DNA of 64,000 nucleotides from Acheta domesticus (taxonomy: Eukaryota; Arthropoda; Insecta; Orthoptera; Gryllidae). Both the position numbers and the translations under genes were made by a program. How positions within the stretch are numbered: position 1 is the first letter of the stretch; the number at the start of each line of letters is the position of its first letter. Positions 1 to 11,308 of the stretch are shown one piece after another. The stretch is taken from the NCBI GenBank assembly GCA_031308135.1, contig JAHLJT010002630.1:97198141-97262140 (forward strand), read 5' to 3'. Under the pieces are notes generated by a model. That model was not told the origin of the DNA. It searched no databases and worked only from the letters and a program-made list of their open reading frames with translations.

Positions 1-2118
1 GTTTGGTTTCAGCCTGGTTGCAAAGTGAAACAAGTAAGTACACATTAATGAGTTTGGAATAGAAGTGATAATTGTGTTACATATTTACATATTACATGTT
101 ACCTATTACAGATGTGCCCACGAATTAAAAACGTATGTCCCCTTAAAGCAACCACCACAGATAAGTTAATGTGAGAAACTGGGCCACACTGTCCTGCGGA
201 AAAGGTATGCTTGAATTTATATGATTGTAAGTTTGTGGTAATTGCAGGTTATTAAATTAAAATTAATACTTTACAGTCAATTGTTCCGGCCAGTGTTTAA
301 GTCTCTCTGTTTGGATCGAGCCTGGTTGCCAAGTAAATCAAGTGAGTATGAATTAATAGATCGATTATGAGCGTCATATCCTGAATGAACTTTAACCTTC
401 TGAAGTAATCCAAAGAAACTATTTAAGTGTTGAACCATTTAATATACCATTAGTTCATCACTATTGTTTAACCGTTAGTCATTATCTTTTACATCATTTT
501 CATAATACAGTTAATCATTACTGTTCAGACTTAAGAATTTTTGTTTAGTTGAAGTACAGATGATAAGTGATTTAAATGAATAAACTTTAAAGTTTTGAAA
601 TGTGAAAGAAACGTACATTACTTTACTAAATGTTTCAGATATACAATAATGGAGTTCTGAAGATGCATAATTTTATTAGATGGTTTGTTGAAATGGAAAT
701 CAGTTATGTGGTATTAGTGAGTACATATTTCATTATATTATTTGGCTTAATAGAGAGTATTGCTTAATGTTTACGATTGATGCACTATTCTGTTTTGGCT
801 ATTAATATTTCATTTTAAGTGAATGTTCAATAGTTTTCTACTAATTTTTGTAAATTTTATTGGTTTTTAGGTACATATTATTGTCATGCAATGTTTTGAA
901 TGCTTTCATGTGAAGCAAATGTTCTTAGCATTCTGGACAATTTGGTTTTCCGTTTGTGTCAGGAGTTTCAAGTAATATAAAAGTTAAGTATCAAGTTTTT
1001 CCTATTACTTGTGGTAACGTTCTTTTTAATTTTCTTTAAAAATTCTTTTCAAGAACATTATTTGCTCGCTACTATTTGCCGAAGGAATTTGTTAAAATAA
1101 ATATTTGTTTTTATAACAATAACATGTCTATTTATTGAATTTATCCGGATTGGACATTAGATACTGCATTAATTTTTCCATGTTGCAGGGTTGCTGTGTT
1201 TCACAGAAGATATTTCATTTTCTAAATAGGATTCAGTTGCATTTTTATGTATATTATTTATATTATTTCATTGATTATGTATTTTTGTTAAATTGTAAAT
1301 CTCTATTATTTTGACTAATGTTCCTACATGCATGCTAGAAATCGACCTTCAGTCATCATCCTGATCGGGAGGATGGGTATGCTATCAATATATATAAAAT
1401 TTTCAAGTAGTTTATTAATTTTTACGGTCAGCAAAATTTCTTAATGCTGATTTTTAATGTTAATTTTTTTAAATTGAATTGAGAATTAACTATATTTTTG
1501 TTCAATTTTTTATATATATGGTAGCATACTTATTCCTTTGTTTTCCCTGTTTTTTCCCGATCGCTTAAGGTAAATGCCGGGATGTTTTGTAATGTTTGTA
1601 AGCCCAGAGGCATTAGGCTCTAAAATTGTTGTAAAACTTCAATAATTGATGTGAATATAATTTGCTGTGGACCATTTGTGTTCAAGAAATTTTAATGACT
1701 GCTTCTTGCAATTTGTCATCAAATCTGATCACCCAAGGTGCATAAGTTTATTCTTTACTGAACCTTCAAATTATATCAAATCATATATCTGATTTATTCT
1801 ATTTTCACAAAATTTCAAACATTTGTCACTTCTGTACAATGGATTTCTTCATTCCCTTGATATGCTTTGATTGTGGTCATATGTTGATGTTATATTCAAA
1901 AAACCATTAGGATTCAAAAACATCTAAGTTCAGTGAAGAATAGTTTCATTTCACTACTTTGTGTATTGTTTGAAAATTAAAGTTATTTTTGAGTATTGCA
2001 TTTCATTTCATCTTTATTCTATATATCCCCTGATTTTTGCAGTTTCATTTTTGCTAGTTTTGTAATAAAATAACAATCTATTATTTCATTTATTCTTCAG
2101 TTTCAAAAATATTTTATT
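1..2118. other. AT-rich noncoding stretch
   Basis: No supportable gene is seen. The only structure is a direct repeat of about 40 bp at 1-40 and 309-348, sharing GCCTGGTTGC and ending in CAAGTRAGTA. It may be the edge of a local duplication or of a repeat cut by the window start. Confidence 0.5.
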
Positions 2119-2122
2119 AATT

Positions 2123-2504
2123 GAATAGTTACCCCGAATACAGATCTAACCCACAAAAAGTCGAAAATTGAGATTTCAGTGGAATAGTGATCTATTGGAC
2201 GTAATACACAGCCCCATCGATTCTGAGGGTGCACAGGCCATTCCAAAGTATATTATTCTTTAGGTAAAGTTTTCCTATTGTCGACTAGTGATCTCTCTGC
2301 AGCAAGATGTTGGATCGATGCGAGTATGTTATAAGCGGTAATGCGTTGACAAAAATGTGACTTCACAGTGATTCAAAATTCATAATATATTGTTGGATGT
2401 AAGTTTTTTAAAGAAATAAATTAATTTACACTGATTAGAGGTTTTTTCTCTTTCCTGAAAACTTTTCCTTTTGTGGGTTAGATCTCTATTCGGGGTAACT
2501 ATTC
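2123..2504. mobile_element. MITE with about 40-bp terminal inverted repeats
   Basis: The left end (GAATAGTTACCCCGAATA...) and the reverse complement of the right end match over about 40 bp with few differences. The interior is short, AT-rich and noncoding. AATT flanks both ends (2119-2122 and 2505-2508) and may be the target duplication, although AATT is itself a palindrome, so the exact border is ambiguous. This is a non-autonomous DNA transposon of unassigned superfamily. Confidence 0.7.
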
Positions 2505-2835
2505 AATTCTGGAAATTAAAATAATTTTAAAATAATAAGTAATTTATTTAATGAAATGTATTATATTTAATTTTCAAATAATAATAATAATAATTACAAT
2601 TTCATGAGTAAATTGTGAATTAAATTATTTTACTATTCGCCTATTGCTATTTATAAGTCAAAACAACATTAATAATTATAATTTCAGCAAATCTGCATTT
2701 CTGAAGGACACAACGTTCATTTAAATACGCCGCGTCGGTATCCTTCATGCACTTTCGCGTTCATTTCGATGAGGTTGGCAGTGCCGAAACTCCGCCATGT
2801 TGAATTTTTAGGGTCTTTTCTTACGTGGAGACACC

Positions 2836-2922
2836 CATAGCTATTATTCACGAGTCGATGTTTACGAAACGAGTGAAGTGGGAGCGAGTGTCGGAATTTC
2901 TACGAGTGAATAATAGCCATTC
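2836..2922. repeat. Short inverted repeat
   Basis: Arms 2836-2857 and 2901-2922 (core GCTATTATTCACGAGT against ACGAGTGAATAATAGC) are inverted around a 43-bp loop. It could be a MITE remnant. No target duplication is visible. Confidence 0.45.
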
Positions 2923-3145
2923 TACGCGAGTAGAAGACTATACTTTCTCTACGACTTTGAAATTAATGTTTAAAAAATACTAAAGAGACGACTTAACCTT
3001 ACAGAACGGCGTTCGTGGTTCACCTGTCTTACGACAGTGGCGACCACCCGCGGCAGAGCACGCAGCGCCTCTGTAGGCGTCTGCGAGAACCCTGTCGTGT
3101 ATAATGGACGAAGACAAACGTGATTGGTCGACAGCCGTGCGAGAA

Positions 3146-3425
3146 TTACATTCTCACACGGCTTGTGGAATCGGCATCATTACTACAGCCGAAAACGTGC
3201 AGAAATGTATACATTCTGCAGTAGTCGTAGAGAAGAAAATCCTTTCCACACACGTCGCAGTGATGGTGGGGGGCTATCCCATATGTATGTGCAAGTGGGA
3301 GACATTCAGCGAAGGTTTTACCGCACACGTCGCAATAAGGTTTAAACGGACGCTCTCACCTGCGCGAGAGTTGGTGAGGTTTATCTTGTAGGTGAATGCC
3401 TTTCCGCATGCGTCCAGCGAAAGGG
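3146..3425 (-). pseudogene. Decayed zinc-finger continuation of the distal finger exon
   Basis: After the stop that ends the four-finger frame, the minus strand still encodes finger pieces: C-x-A-C-GKAFTYK, then YCDVCGKTFAECLPLAH, then HCDVCGKDFLLYDYC. They lie in different frames and have lost most of their zinc-binding histidines. The stop occupies the lysine position of an HTGEKPFR linker, since the residues on either side are HTGE and PFR. A frameshift then occurs in the next CxxC knuckle. I infer that the ancestral exon had at least seven fingers and is eroding from its 3' end. The truncated four-finger form could still be functional. Confidence 0.7.
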
Positions 3426-3982
3426 TTACTCTCCCGTGTGAGTGCGCCGCATGTGACAGACAAAGTTTCCCCTCGTGGTGAATGTCTTACCGCACACTTC
3501 GCAGCGAAACGGCTTCTCTCCCGTGTGCGTGCGCATGTGAGTGACGAGGTTGCTTCTCTCTATGAATGCCCTGGCGCACACGTCGCATCTAAACGGGCGC
3601 TCTCCCGTGTGTATTCGCTCGTGCCTAGCGAGACTAAACGGGGCCGAAAAAGTCTTCCCGCACACGTTGCATCTAAACGGACGCTGTCCCGTGTGCGTGC
3701 GTTGGTGATTGATGAGAAATGCCTTACGAATGAAAGTCTTTTCGCACACGTCGCATCTAAAAGTCCGTTTCCCCGCGCGCCCAGGCTTGTGAGTGGCGGC
3801 GTTGGGGAAGCGGGCCGAAGCCGTCGCGCCCTCGTCGCCGAGGCGAGTCTGTTCGCCCGGGTGAGCGGGGCGGCCCTCGTGCGACTGCAGCGCCGCGTGC
3901 GGCGGGGACGACTGGCTCTGCTGCCCTGGGAGACTCCGCCGCGACGTTGCCAGCTCCTTCTCCAGTGGGAGGCCGTCTGCGC
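3426..3982 (-). CDS. Alternative C-terminal exon of the BTB gene, four C2H2 zinc fingers (distal)
   Basis: The exon starts after a good acceptor (GCATGCTGTGCAG at 3983 and above) and enters in phase 1. It encodes about 184 residues: a basic, serine/proline-rich lead (ADGLPLEKELATSRRS...) and then four C2H2 fingers starting FRCDVCEKTF, FRCNVCGKTF, FRCDVCARAF and FRCEVCGKTF, joined by HTGQRPF, HTGERPF and HTGEKPF linkers. The fourth finger has H-x4-H spacing. Such fingers bind DNA in the nucleus. The lead resembles that of the exon at 13843-14363 (ADGLPLEKELATSRR against AEGLQREQATTRR), so the two look like duplicated, mutually exclusive ends of one BTB gene. The TAA stop falls exactly in a finger linker, with decayed fingers beyond it. 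It could instead be part of an independent zinc-finger gene. Confidence 0.75.
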
Positions 3983-4394
3983 CTGCACAGCATGCAATGA
4001 CTCTTAGCAATGTATCACGACGTATCCTCGTCAATCTCATAGAGAACTCTCAGGGCAACTGCCTCTTGTCGACCTCCGAGAGCAACTAGCAAGGTGGGAC
4101 ATAACTCTAAAATTCTTACTTTATAAACGATGCATACCGAATTGAGCAAAGGAAATATACGAAATATTTACTAAGGTAAAAAATGAGGTAATGATATTCG
4201 ACCGTCTTCGAGCAGAAGTTAAGACCACTGTAGGACGCAATAATGGAAGACAGGAAATAACCCATGGGTTAAATGTGATCTGTGAAAACGATCTTGCTTC
4301 CTGCGACTCTACGCTTAAAACCAATGAGCAAAATGGACAGTACAATATAAAGTAATGAATCCTAGCGTGCTTTGCTCTACAATGTCCCATACCT

Positions 4395-5722
4395 TCTCAG
4401 AAACCGAGCTAATGTCACCGTGTCGACATCTGGCTATCCATCGGACGTTAGTCCCAGGGACCCAGAGTTGGAAATTGTTCGAAGCCGTCGACAGATATGG
4501 ACACGCGATGAATCAATGGAGGCAATGTGGTGCTTTTACTGCGTAAAAGCGAAAAATGGGGGATCAGAAATAGAGTTTATAAGACATGGAGAGATCGGTA
4601 CCCAGATATCAGACCTATCCTCGATTTAAAGAAGTTTGCCGGTCACCGACGATATATACTCAGCAACGGAATATTAACAGCAGTACCACTTGCAGACATT
4701 CAGAGAAACGCGGAATATGTTCTTCGATCGAACTATCCGCATGAACGTTTAGAACCACCTAATATCTCTGAAAACTATAGTCCTCTTGAAGGTTCATTTC
4801 TTGCAAGTGAAACATCCGTCAATGGGGAAAATTCGTCTGGCTATGAATCCCGCAATAAGGACATGATGCGGAACGTCCTCCGTCGCGAAATAGAACGCGT
4901 TTGTCTGCTTCCATTCGAATCTCGTGCACCGTTGAGGAGAACTTACGAAAATGCTGAAGCTAAGAGAGTAATAGCGAATTGTTTTAAATGAGGTTGTATA
5001 GACCCCGGGTAGAGATCTCGATATTACTGAAATAAATCACATAATTTAAGCAACTGGATATCTGGGATCTCAGATAAATTTGGGACCAGCCTAGAACACT
5101 GATGGCTGGCAGGCAGAGTAGATAGATCCCCATGGCGCCATGGCGTACCCCCATGGCGAAAATAATTATAAAACGTATAGCGGACACGGCGTGAAATATC
5201 CCTCTTAGTTGAGGCATATTCTAAATCAGCTCAACCTCTAAAGTTCCACAAAAAATATACTCTATGTTGAACAAAACTACCAAATTGAAAATAGCAAAAC
5301 AAGCTTACATGGTGGAGAAGCAAAAAGAGAAAATCCAAGCATGGGCTCAACGAAACACATGTAATAAACGTAGAGAAGATTTCCGTATACAGAATCGATT
5401 GTTGCAAACAGACGCGAAGAGATTATACGGCATTATATGTCTCAAAAACCGAATAGCAATGCTGCGCATCCTTCGAAAGATGATGTTGAAACATTCTGGG
5501 CAGGAATCTGGGAATAAAGCAGTGTAACAACTTGACTAAACTCCCAGGTAATTCAAAAGACATGGAAGTATTGCTTTATTTCGAACAGCCCACATTTTGT
5601 GCAGTTTTGTAGATGCACCGAGAGTCCCTAGACCTACTCCTTAGGAAGCTGGTTGCAACCCGGAGTAGGCTTTATAATCAACCGACTCATAACATCTCTA
5701 GTCGTAAATTAGTGGAATTAAA
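4395..5722 (+). mobile_element. R2/R4-type LINE, copy A, internally deleted
   Basis: The first 1.1 kb encodes, with frameshifts, the region just upstream of the reverse transcriptase in these LINEs: WTRDESMEAM near 4500, a Lys/Arg-rich stretch at 5264-5470, and DDVETFWAGIWE followed by a stop at about 5481-5520. Within a few bases the sequence jumps to the family's 3' end (from about 5527, AACTTGACTAAACTCCCAGG and the downstream tail), matching 10300-10500 in copy B. The whole reverse transcriptase and endonuclease are missing. This is a dead copy. It shows the N-terminal region that copies B and C lack. Confidence 0.75.
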
Positions 5723-5723
5723 A

Positions 5724-6303
5724 TCTATTCTAATATATAAAGACACAAGGACGTTGCTTTAGAGCACGATATCTTAATATACTAGACCAATAACGATGAA
5801 ACTTTTATGCTAGCTTCCTCTGAAGGACAGGAGTACTATAGGCTATGATTAACAACCATTAACCTTAATATATTTGCAAAAGATTTACTTTTCATAACGT
5901 TTTTGCCTAGCTTCAAGAGTGCATCAACGTCCAATAGTTTAGCTGCGCGCCACCAGGGAATGACGACTGAGATCCACGAATGAGTTCATCAATGCACAGA
6001 ACTGCGTATAGAAGACTATTTTCTCTGTCAATTTTCTAATCCGAATTGCTCTTGAGTGATCCACTGTGATATTTGGAGATATTATAATTATGTAAGTGTT
6101 TAATGGCTCCATTCCGTCACTCATTATTTATCAAGGACTCTAAAACGCTGACTCGAATTCAATTAAAATTATTTTAATAATATTTAAGTCAATTGCCGCA
6201 GCAAGATGTATTTCCAACTTGCCTTTATAAATACGTGTGAAGAAAAAATGAATAATAGTAAGTTTTACAATGAGACAGTTGATTGAAAGTACTGAAATAA
6301 TAT
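5724..6303 (+). mobile_element. Helitron relative, 3'-truncated and internally deleted
   Basis: It begins with a Helitron-like 5' end (TCTATTCTAATATATAAAG) after an A. Its first half (to about 6050) aligns with 36901-37260 and its second half (from about 6105) aligns with 39387-39600. It is therefore a short derivative of the 2.86-kb Helitron lacking about 2.1 kb of interior. The 3' terminal hairpin and CTAG are absent because family Y material begins at 6305. Confidence 0.65.
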
Positions 6304-6304
6304 A

Positions 6305-7087
6305 ACTAGTGGTGCTTCCAACGCACATACTTTCTCGCTCTGCTTCTATACGGTCCTTATTGCTATTTCACTAATCCATAAACCAGCACAAGTGTACTAT
6401 ACCAGCAAACCATTTCGGTACCCAGACCCGACAAACAAAACTCAAATTCAACGAACCGGCACTTATACCACTACGTAACACACACACCACCTCTGTCGAA
6501 CAGAGCCATAAAAGAATAGAACCGACCGAAATGCTCAAATTTTACTTAAATCGGTTCATACAGATATATAGTAGACAACTGGTCATTTGACATGTCATAC
6601 GCTTCAGAAATCAAATAACAGAGTTGAAAAATTGTTTACAAAAACCAGTTACGGAAAACACAGACAAGTCCTGTCTATTTATCTATATTTAATCTATTCG
6701 TGAGTAGTACTTCAAATGATTTTCAATAAAGTATCTACAATCTTCAATGTTTTTTTCCAGCAACATCACATTCATCAAATTAAAATTCCCCTCGGGGGAT
6801 CGAACTCGGTACCTTCCTTATTTAAGAGCTCAACGCGAAGGTGCATTAACCATCCGCGCTACGAAACACACATGCAGGACTACTGCTCATATTTCAGTCA
6901 AAACGTACTTGTATCAGTTCTATCATTACGATGCCGGTAATTGTCACCATGCGAAAAACATGTCTTTCAAAAAACATGACCAAGAAAGGCAGCGGTGAAC
7001 TGTTTACTCCACATAATTTATCGGATGATCGGCATTTGGAAAACAACTACTGCGAGAAAGTATGTGCAATTCCATAGCACCACTAGT
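6305..7087. mobile_element. Element bounded by inverted CTAGTGGTGCT...ACTTTCTCGC ends
   Basis: The left end CTAGTGGTGCT followed by CACATACTTTCTCGC is repeated in inverted form at the right end, giving termini of about 33 bp. The interior holds a tRNA-like piece at 6788-6866 and no gene. The same terminal phrase recurs at 34799, 47620, 56054, 56814 and 61741, always next to family Y sequence, so this is probably a member or derivative of that family. Confidence 0.55.
6788..6866 (-). repeat. tRNA-derived SINE head remnant (first copy)
   Basis: The reverse strand shows a tRNA-like A box (GTAGCGCGGATGGTTA) and a B box (GAGTTCGATCC) about 45 bases apart. The arms do not form a convincing complete cloverleaf, so this is read as a tRNA-derived repeat rather than a working tRNA gene. 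Confidence 0.5.
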
Positions 7088-7850
7088 TTATTTATACATA
7101 TACCTTCCCTTCTTACACAGGTGCAGAAAATTTAAAGAAAAAATTTGGAGCGGTTTTTGAAATAATTTTTTTTTGTAAATTAGAATCGCAATTTACGCAA
7201 AAACTATTCGTTTTCCCAAAAAATGGTACATGACCTTATTTGAAGTGCTTATTTTGTACAACCGACTTTGTCTGAGGCGAAAATCTCTATCTTCAATTTT
7301 GCCGTTTTTAAACAGTTTTTTGTAATTTTCGAAAAATAGGGCCTATCAACGAAAATGATGCCTACGTCATTCCCTTCAACGTTCTTCGCACTATTCAACC
7401 ACAAAATATAATCAAAAAATTTGGAGCCATTTTTTTTAATTCATAAAATCTCAAAATGGGCTTCATGTAAAGTATCCTCAAATACTAAGATATCGGTTTC
7501 AAATTCAAGAGGCCTTGAGACGAATCAAAACCATCAGGGAATATCAATTTTGAAGAAAATCGACCGAACGGTTTAGGCACTAGCGTTGACCACAGACGGA
7601 CAGACGGACGGGATGCCGTCAATCGATTTTGAAGTATGAAGAAGCAACAAATCATGGATTTTGACTACACCATGAGATAGAGGATTTTTTTTTCTTAATT
7701 TAGCAACAGATTTTATCCACCTTTCTGTCACCAGACCCCTGCTATAAGAGATTTTCTGGCGAAAATTCTCAGTTTTCCGCCGCACGATTACATAACTTTC
7801 TCTTCTTACGAAGAATTCGTAAGGCGAGAAAGTAATAACCATTTTTGGGA
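7088..7850 (+). mobile_element. Family Y repeat, copy 1
   Basis: This copy contains the family's typical blocks: AAAGAAAAAATTTGGAGC, a CGACCGAACGGTTTAGGC block followed by ACAGACGGACAGACGG, and a 3' terminal imperfect palindrome ACTTTCTC...GGCGAGAAAGTA at about 7795-7833. No protein is encoded. Confidence 0.6.
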
Positions 7851-8176
7851 CCATTGGGGATATGTAAGCTCATCGCATGCCTTCCGGTTATATTGTATTA
7901 CAATTTAGCGTTAAAATGCTCATAATTTTACTTACATTGGTTCATACAGATATATACTAGACAGCTGTTCATTTGACATGTCATACTCTTCAGAAATCGA
8001 ATAACAGAGTTGAAAAATTGTTTACAAAAACCAGTTACGGAAAACACAGACAAGTCCTGTCTATTTATCTATATTTAATCTATTCGTGAGTAGAAGTACT
8101 TGAAATGATTTTCAATAAAGTATCTACAATCTTCAATGCTTTTTTTCCTGCAACATCACATTCATCAAATTAAAAT

Positions 8177-8255
8177 TCCCCTCGGGGGATCGAACTCGGA
8201 ACCTTCCTTATTTAAGAGCTCAACCCGAAGGTGCATTAACCAACCGCGCTACGAA
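8177..8255 (-). repeat. tRNA-derived SINE head remnant (second copy)
   Basis: This is the duplicate of the element at 6788-6866. It carries the same A-box-like and B-box-like motifs and was brought here by the 1.35-kb tandem duplication. Confidence 0.5.
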
Positions 8256-8465
8256 ACACACTTGCAGGGCTACTGCTCATATTTCAGCCAAAACGTACTT
8301 GTATCAGTTCTATCATTACGATGCCGGTAATTGTCAACATGCGGAAAACTTGTCATTCAAAAAACATGACCAAGAAAGGCAGCGGTGAACTGTTTACTCC
8401 ACATAATTTATCGGATGATCGGCATTTGGAAAACAACTATTGCGAGAAAGTATGTGCCATTCTAT

Positions 8466-9228
8466 AGCACCACTAGTCTATTTATACATATACCTTCCCT
8501 TCTTACACACGTGCAGAAAATTTAAAGAAAAAATTTGGAGCGGTTTTTGAAATAAATTTTTTTTTGTAAATTTGAATCGCAATTTACGCAAAAACTATTC
8601 GTTTTTCCAAAAAATGGTACATGACCTTATTTGAAGTGCTTATTTTGTACAACCGACTTTGTCTGAGGCGAAAATCTCTCTCTTCAATTTTGCCGTTTTT
8701 AAACAGTTTTTTTCAATTTTCGAAAAATAGGGCCTATCAACGAAAATGATGCCTACGTCATTCCCTTCAACGTTCTTCGCACTATTCAACAACAAAATAT
8801 AATCAAAAAATTTGGAGCCATTTTTTTTAATTCATAAAATCTCAAAATGGGCTTCATGTAAAGTATCCTCAAATACTAAGATATCGGTTTCAAATTCAAG
8901 AGGCCTTGAGACGAATCAAAACCATCGGGGAATATCAATTTTGAAGAAAATCGACCGAACGGTTTAGGCGCTAGCGTTGACCACAGACGGACAGACGAAC
9001 GGGATGCCGTCAATCGATTTTGAAGTATGAAGAAGCAACAAATCATGGATTTTGACTACACCATGAGATAGAGGATTTTTTTTTCTTAATTTAGCAACAG
9101 ATTTTATCCACTTTTCGTCACCAGACCCCTGCTATAAGAGATTTTCTGGCGAAAATTCTCCGTTTTCCGCCGCACGATTACATAACTTTCTCTTCTTACG
9201 AAGAATTCGTAAGGCGAGAAAGTAAAAA
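8466..9228 (+). mobile_element. Family Y repeat, copy 2
   Basis: This is a near-identical duplicate of copy 1. The terminal palindrome ends at about 9225, immediately before LINE copy B. Confidence 0.6.
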
Positions 9229-9249
9229 TCCACAAAAATGAATAGTTAG

Positions 9250-10512
9250 TACGTGTATTTTATTGAACTGACTGAACAGGAAATTCGCATCATGGATCGA
9301 AAAAACAGAAAACTGCTTACAATGCATCATGTTGCCTACCCCCGAGCTGATGTACATAGGCTTTATGTGTCACGTAAGGAAGGAGGAAGAGGTCTGAGAC
9401 AAATTGAAGCCTCCTGGCACAATGCAATAACCGGGATGGGAAAGCCAGTCAGAAAGTTAGCCATCAAGATGACCCACTAATGAGGCAGGTCATGAAATCT
9501 GACCGAAGAATGGGAAACAGAGGCATTGTAAGTGTAGCAAGAAGCACTGCGAACAAGACTATGCAAGACACCCAGAATGACAGAGACACTGAACTTCTGA
9601 TGCTACGTAACATGAAATTTGAGACAAAAAAATGTTGAAGAAATCGTGGAGAGACAAACCACACCACGGACAATATTTGAAACGAATGGACAAGGTGCAG
9701 GTCAATAAAGATCAATCATTTATGTGGCTTGAAAGGGGAAGAATGAAGCCAGAATCGGAAGCACTGGTAATAGCTGTCCAAGATCAGGCCTTGAGAACAC
9801 GACATTATGATAAAGCGGTTCTCAAAATTTCCCAAGATGATAAATGCCGCATTTGTCAGGAACACGTAATTATATTGTCGCAGCTTGTCCAATCCTAGCA
9901 AAGACCGAATACTTAAAAAGACACGACAGGGTGTGTATATACCTCCACAGGCAGATCTGTACCGCCCTCGAAGTTCCGAACACATGCCCCAAGTGGTACG
10001 AACACTCACCGAAACCGCTGACGTCTGTTGGATTGTGTACGATATTGTACGACCAACAAATTCAAACTAATCGCACGATAGCGGCAAACAAACCGGATAT
10101 AGTCATCCGGGATTTAGAGAAAAAATCGTGTCTACTTGAGGATGTTGCTGTGCCTTGCGATCAAAACGTCGTTACCAAGGAGGCAGAGAAACGTCTTAAA
10201 TTCAAGAGTTTGGAAATCGAGATCAGCCGAATGTGGGGCGTAAAAGCACAGGTCGTCCCGATAGTTATCGGAGCTCTGGGATTTGTTCCGCAAAATTTGA
10301 GTAAGAACTTGTCTAAACTCCCTGGTAATTCAAAAGACTGGGAAGTGCAAGAAATCGCTTTATTTGGAACAGCCCACATCTTGCGCAAAGTATTGTAGAG
10401 ACACTGACAGTCCCTAGATCTACTCCTTAGGTAGCTGGTTGCAACCTGGAGTAGATTTAATTTTCAGACGACTCGACATCTTTAGTCGCGATGTAGTCGT
10501 ATAATAATAATA
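9250..10512 (+). mobile_element. R2/R4-type LINE, copy B, 5'-truncated
   Basis: The sequence encodes the C-terminal third of the LINE protein with several frameshifts: LTEQEIRIMDRKNRKLLTMH, then HRLYVSRKEGGRGLRQIE, a damaged CCHC zinc knuckle (CRICQEH...), and an intact-looking restriction-like endonuclease (NKPDIVIRDLEKK...EDVAVPCDQNV) in the frame ending at 10398. It finishes LPGNSKDWEVQEIALFGTAH, then a short 3' UTR and a TAATAATAAT tail. Compared with copy C it lost about 12 bases in the zinc knuckle. The 5' break falls at about 9250, a truncation typical of target-primed reverse transcription. Confidence 0.85.
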
Positions 10513-11308
10513 CTTGACACATAAATACAATATCATTTACATATTTTTTGTGGATTTTTGTATCATGTGGAAGCATGGAATATATTTAATTTTGCAGTGA
10601 TCACTTTTGTAAGGACAACACATTATACACTTAATCCTTTCCTCATTTTTTTTATTTTCATAATCTCAAGCAACATTGAAAGGTTATATTTATGGTCTCT
10701 TAATTTCACATGGACATGTCTAAGATGTATATAATGTAAGTCCACGAACTGTAACTCAAATAAATAATTACTTCAATCAAGAGTTTTTTAATTATCTGAG
10801 AAACTTGATGTTGGCGCTTGGCCCCTTTGAAAGGTGCATTCAAAGTGCACTTCCTATTGACATGCATTTTCTGAAGTGACATCACAAATATACAATAAAT
10901 TACATTAATTCTTCTTACATCACTCGTTCTGATTCACTTTACTTTTACATGCTAACTTAAATACAATATTAAACTTAAAACTATCTTCGTACTTATAAAT
11001 TTTTTTCACAGAATTCGATAATTCTACAGAAATTAATACAGAAATTATTTTTTTTATTAAAAGCCGCACAAGTTCACTTTTTTTAGTGAAAGCGGTTGAG
11101 ATTTCTTACTGAGACCATGCAAGAAAAAGCTCGCCAAATATAAACGGCACTTTTGTACTATAAAATCACAGTGTATGTAAGTTATTGTACTGTGACGTTA
11201 TGTATTTCACAAGATTGAACTGTTCAGGATTGCACATTTTCATTAGATCAACGCTACCAGGTCAGTCCGGAGAGCACCTGGAAGAACTCGCTTCAACTAA
11301 TGGCGCTA
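10513..11308. other. AT-rich noncoding stretch
   Basis: Nothing recognisable as a gene. The phrase AATCCACAAAAA at about 9228 recurs inverted at about 10544, flanking LINE copy B. Confidence 0.4.

Larger units (their letters stand above)
6533..9228 (+). repeat. Tandem duplication of about 1.35 kb
   Basis: Positions 6533-7850 and 7914-9228 align along their whole length with few substitutions and small indels, separated by about 60 bp. Each copy holds the right part of the CTAGTGGTGCT-bounded element, a tRNA-like remnant and one family Y body ending in the hairpin ACTTTCTC...GAGAAAGT. The duplication therefore came after assembly of the composite. Confidence 0.8.

Noticed and set aside
3396..4007. 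203-codon plus-strand frame over the distal finger exon
   Set aside because: Antisense shadow of the zinc fingers. Its regular AHVASKR-like repeats are the complement of the finger linkers.
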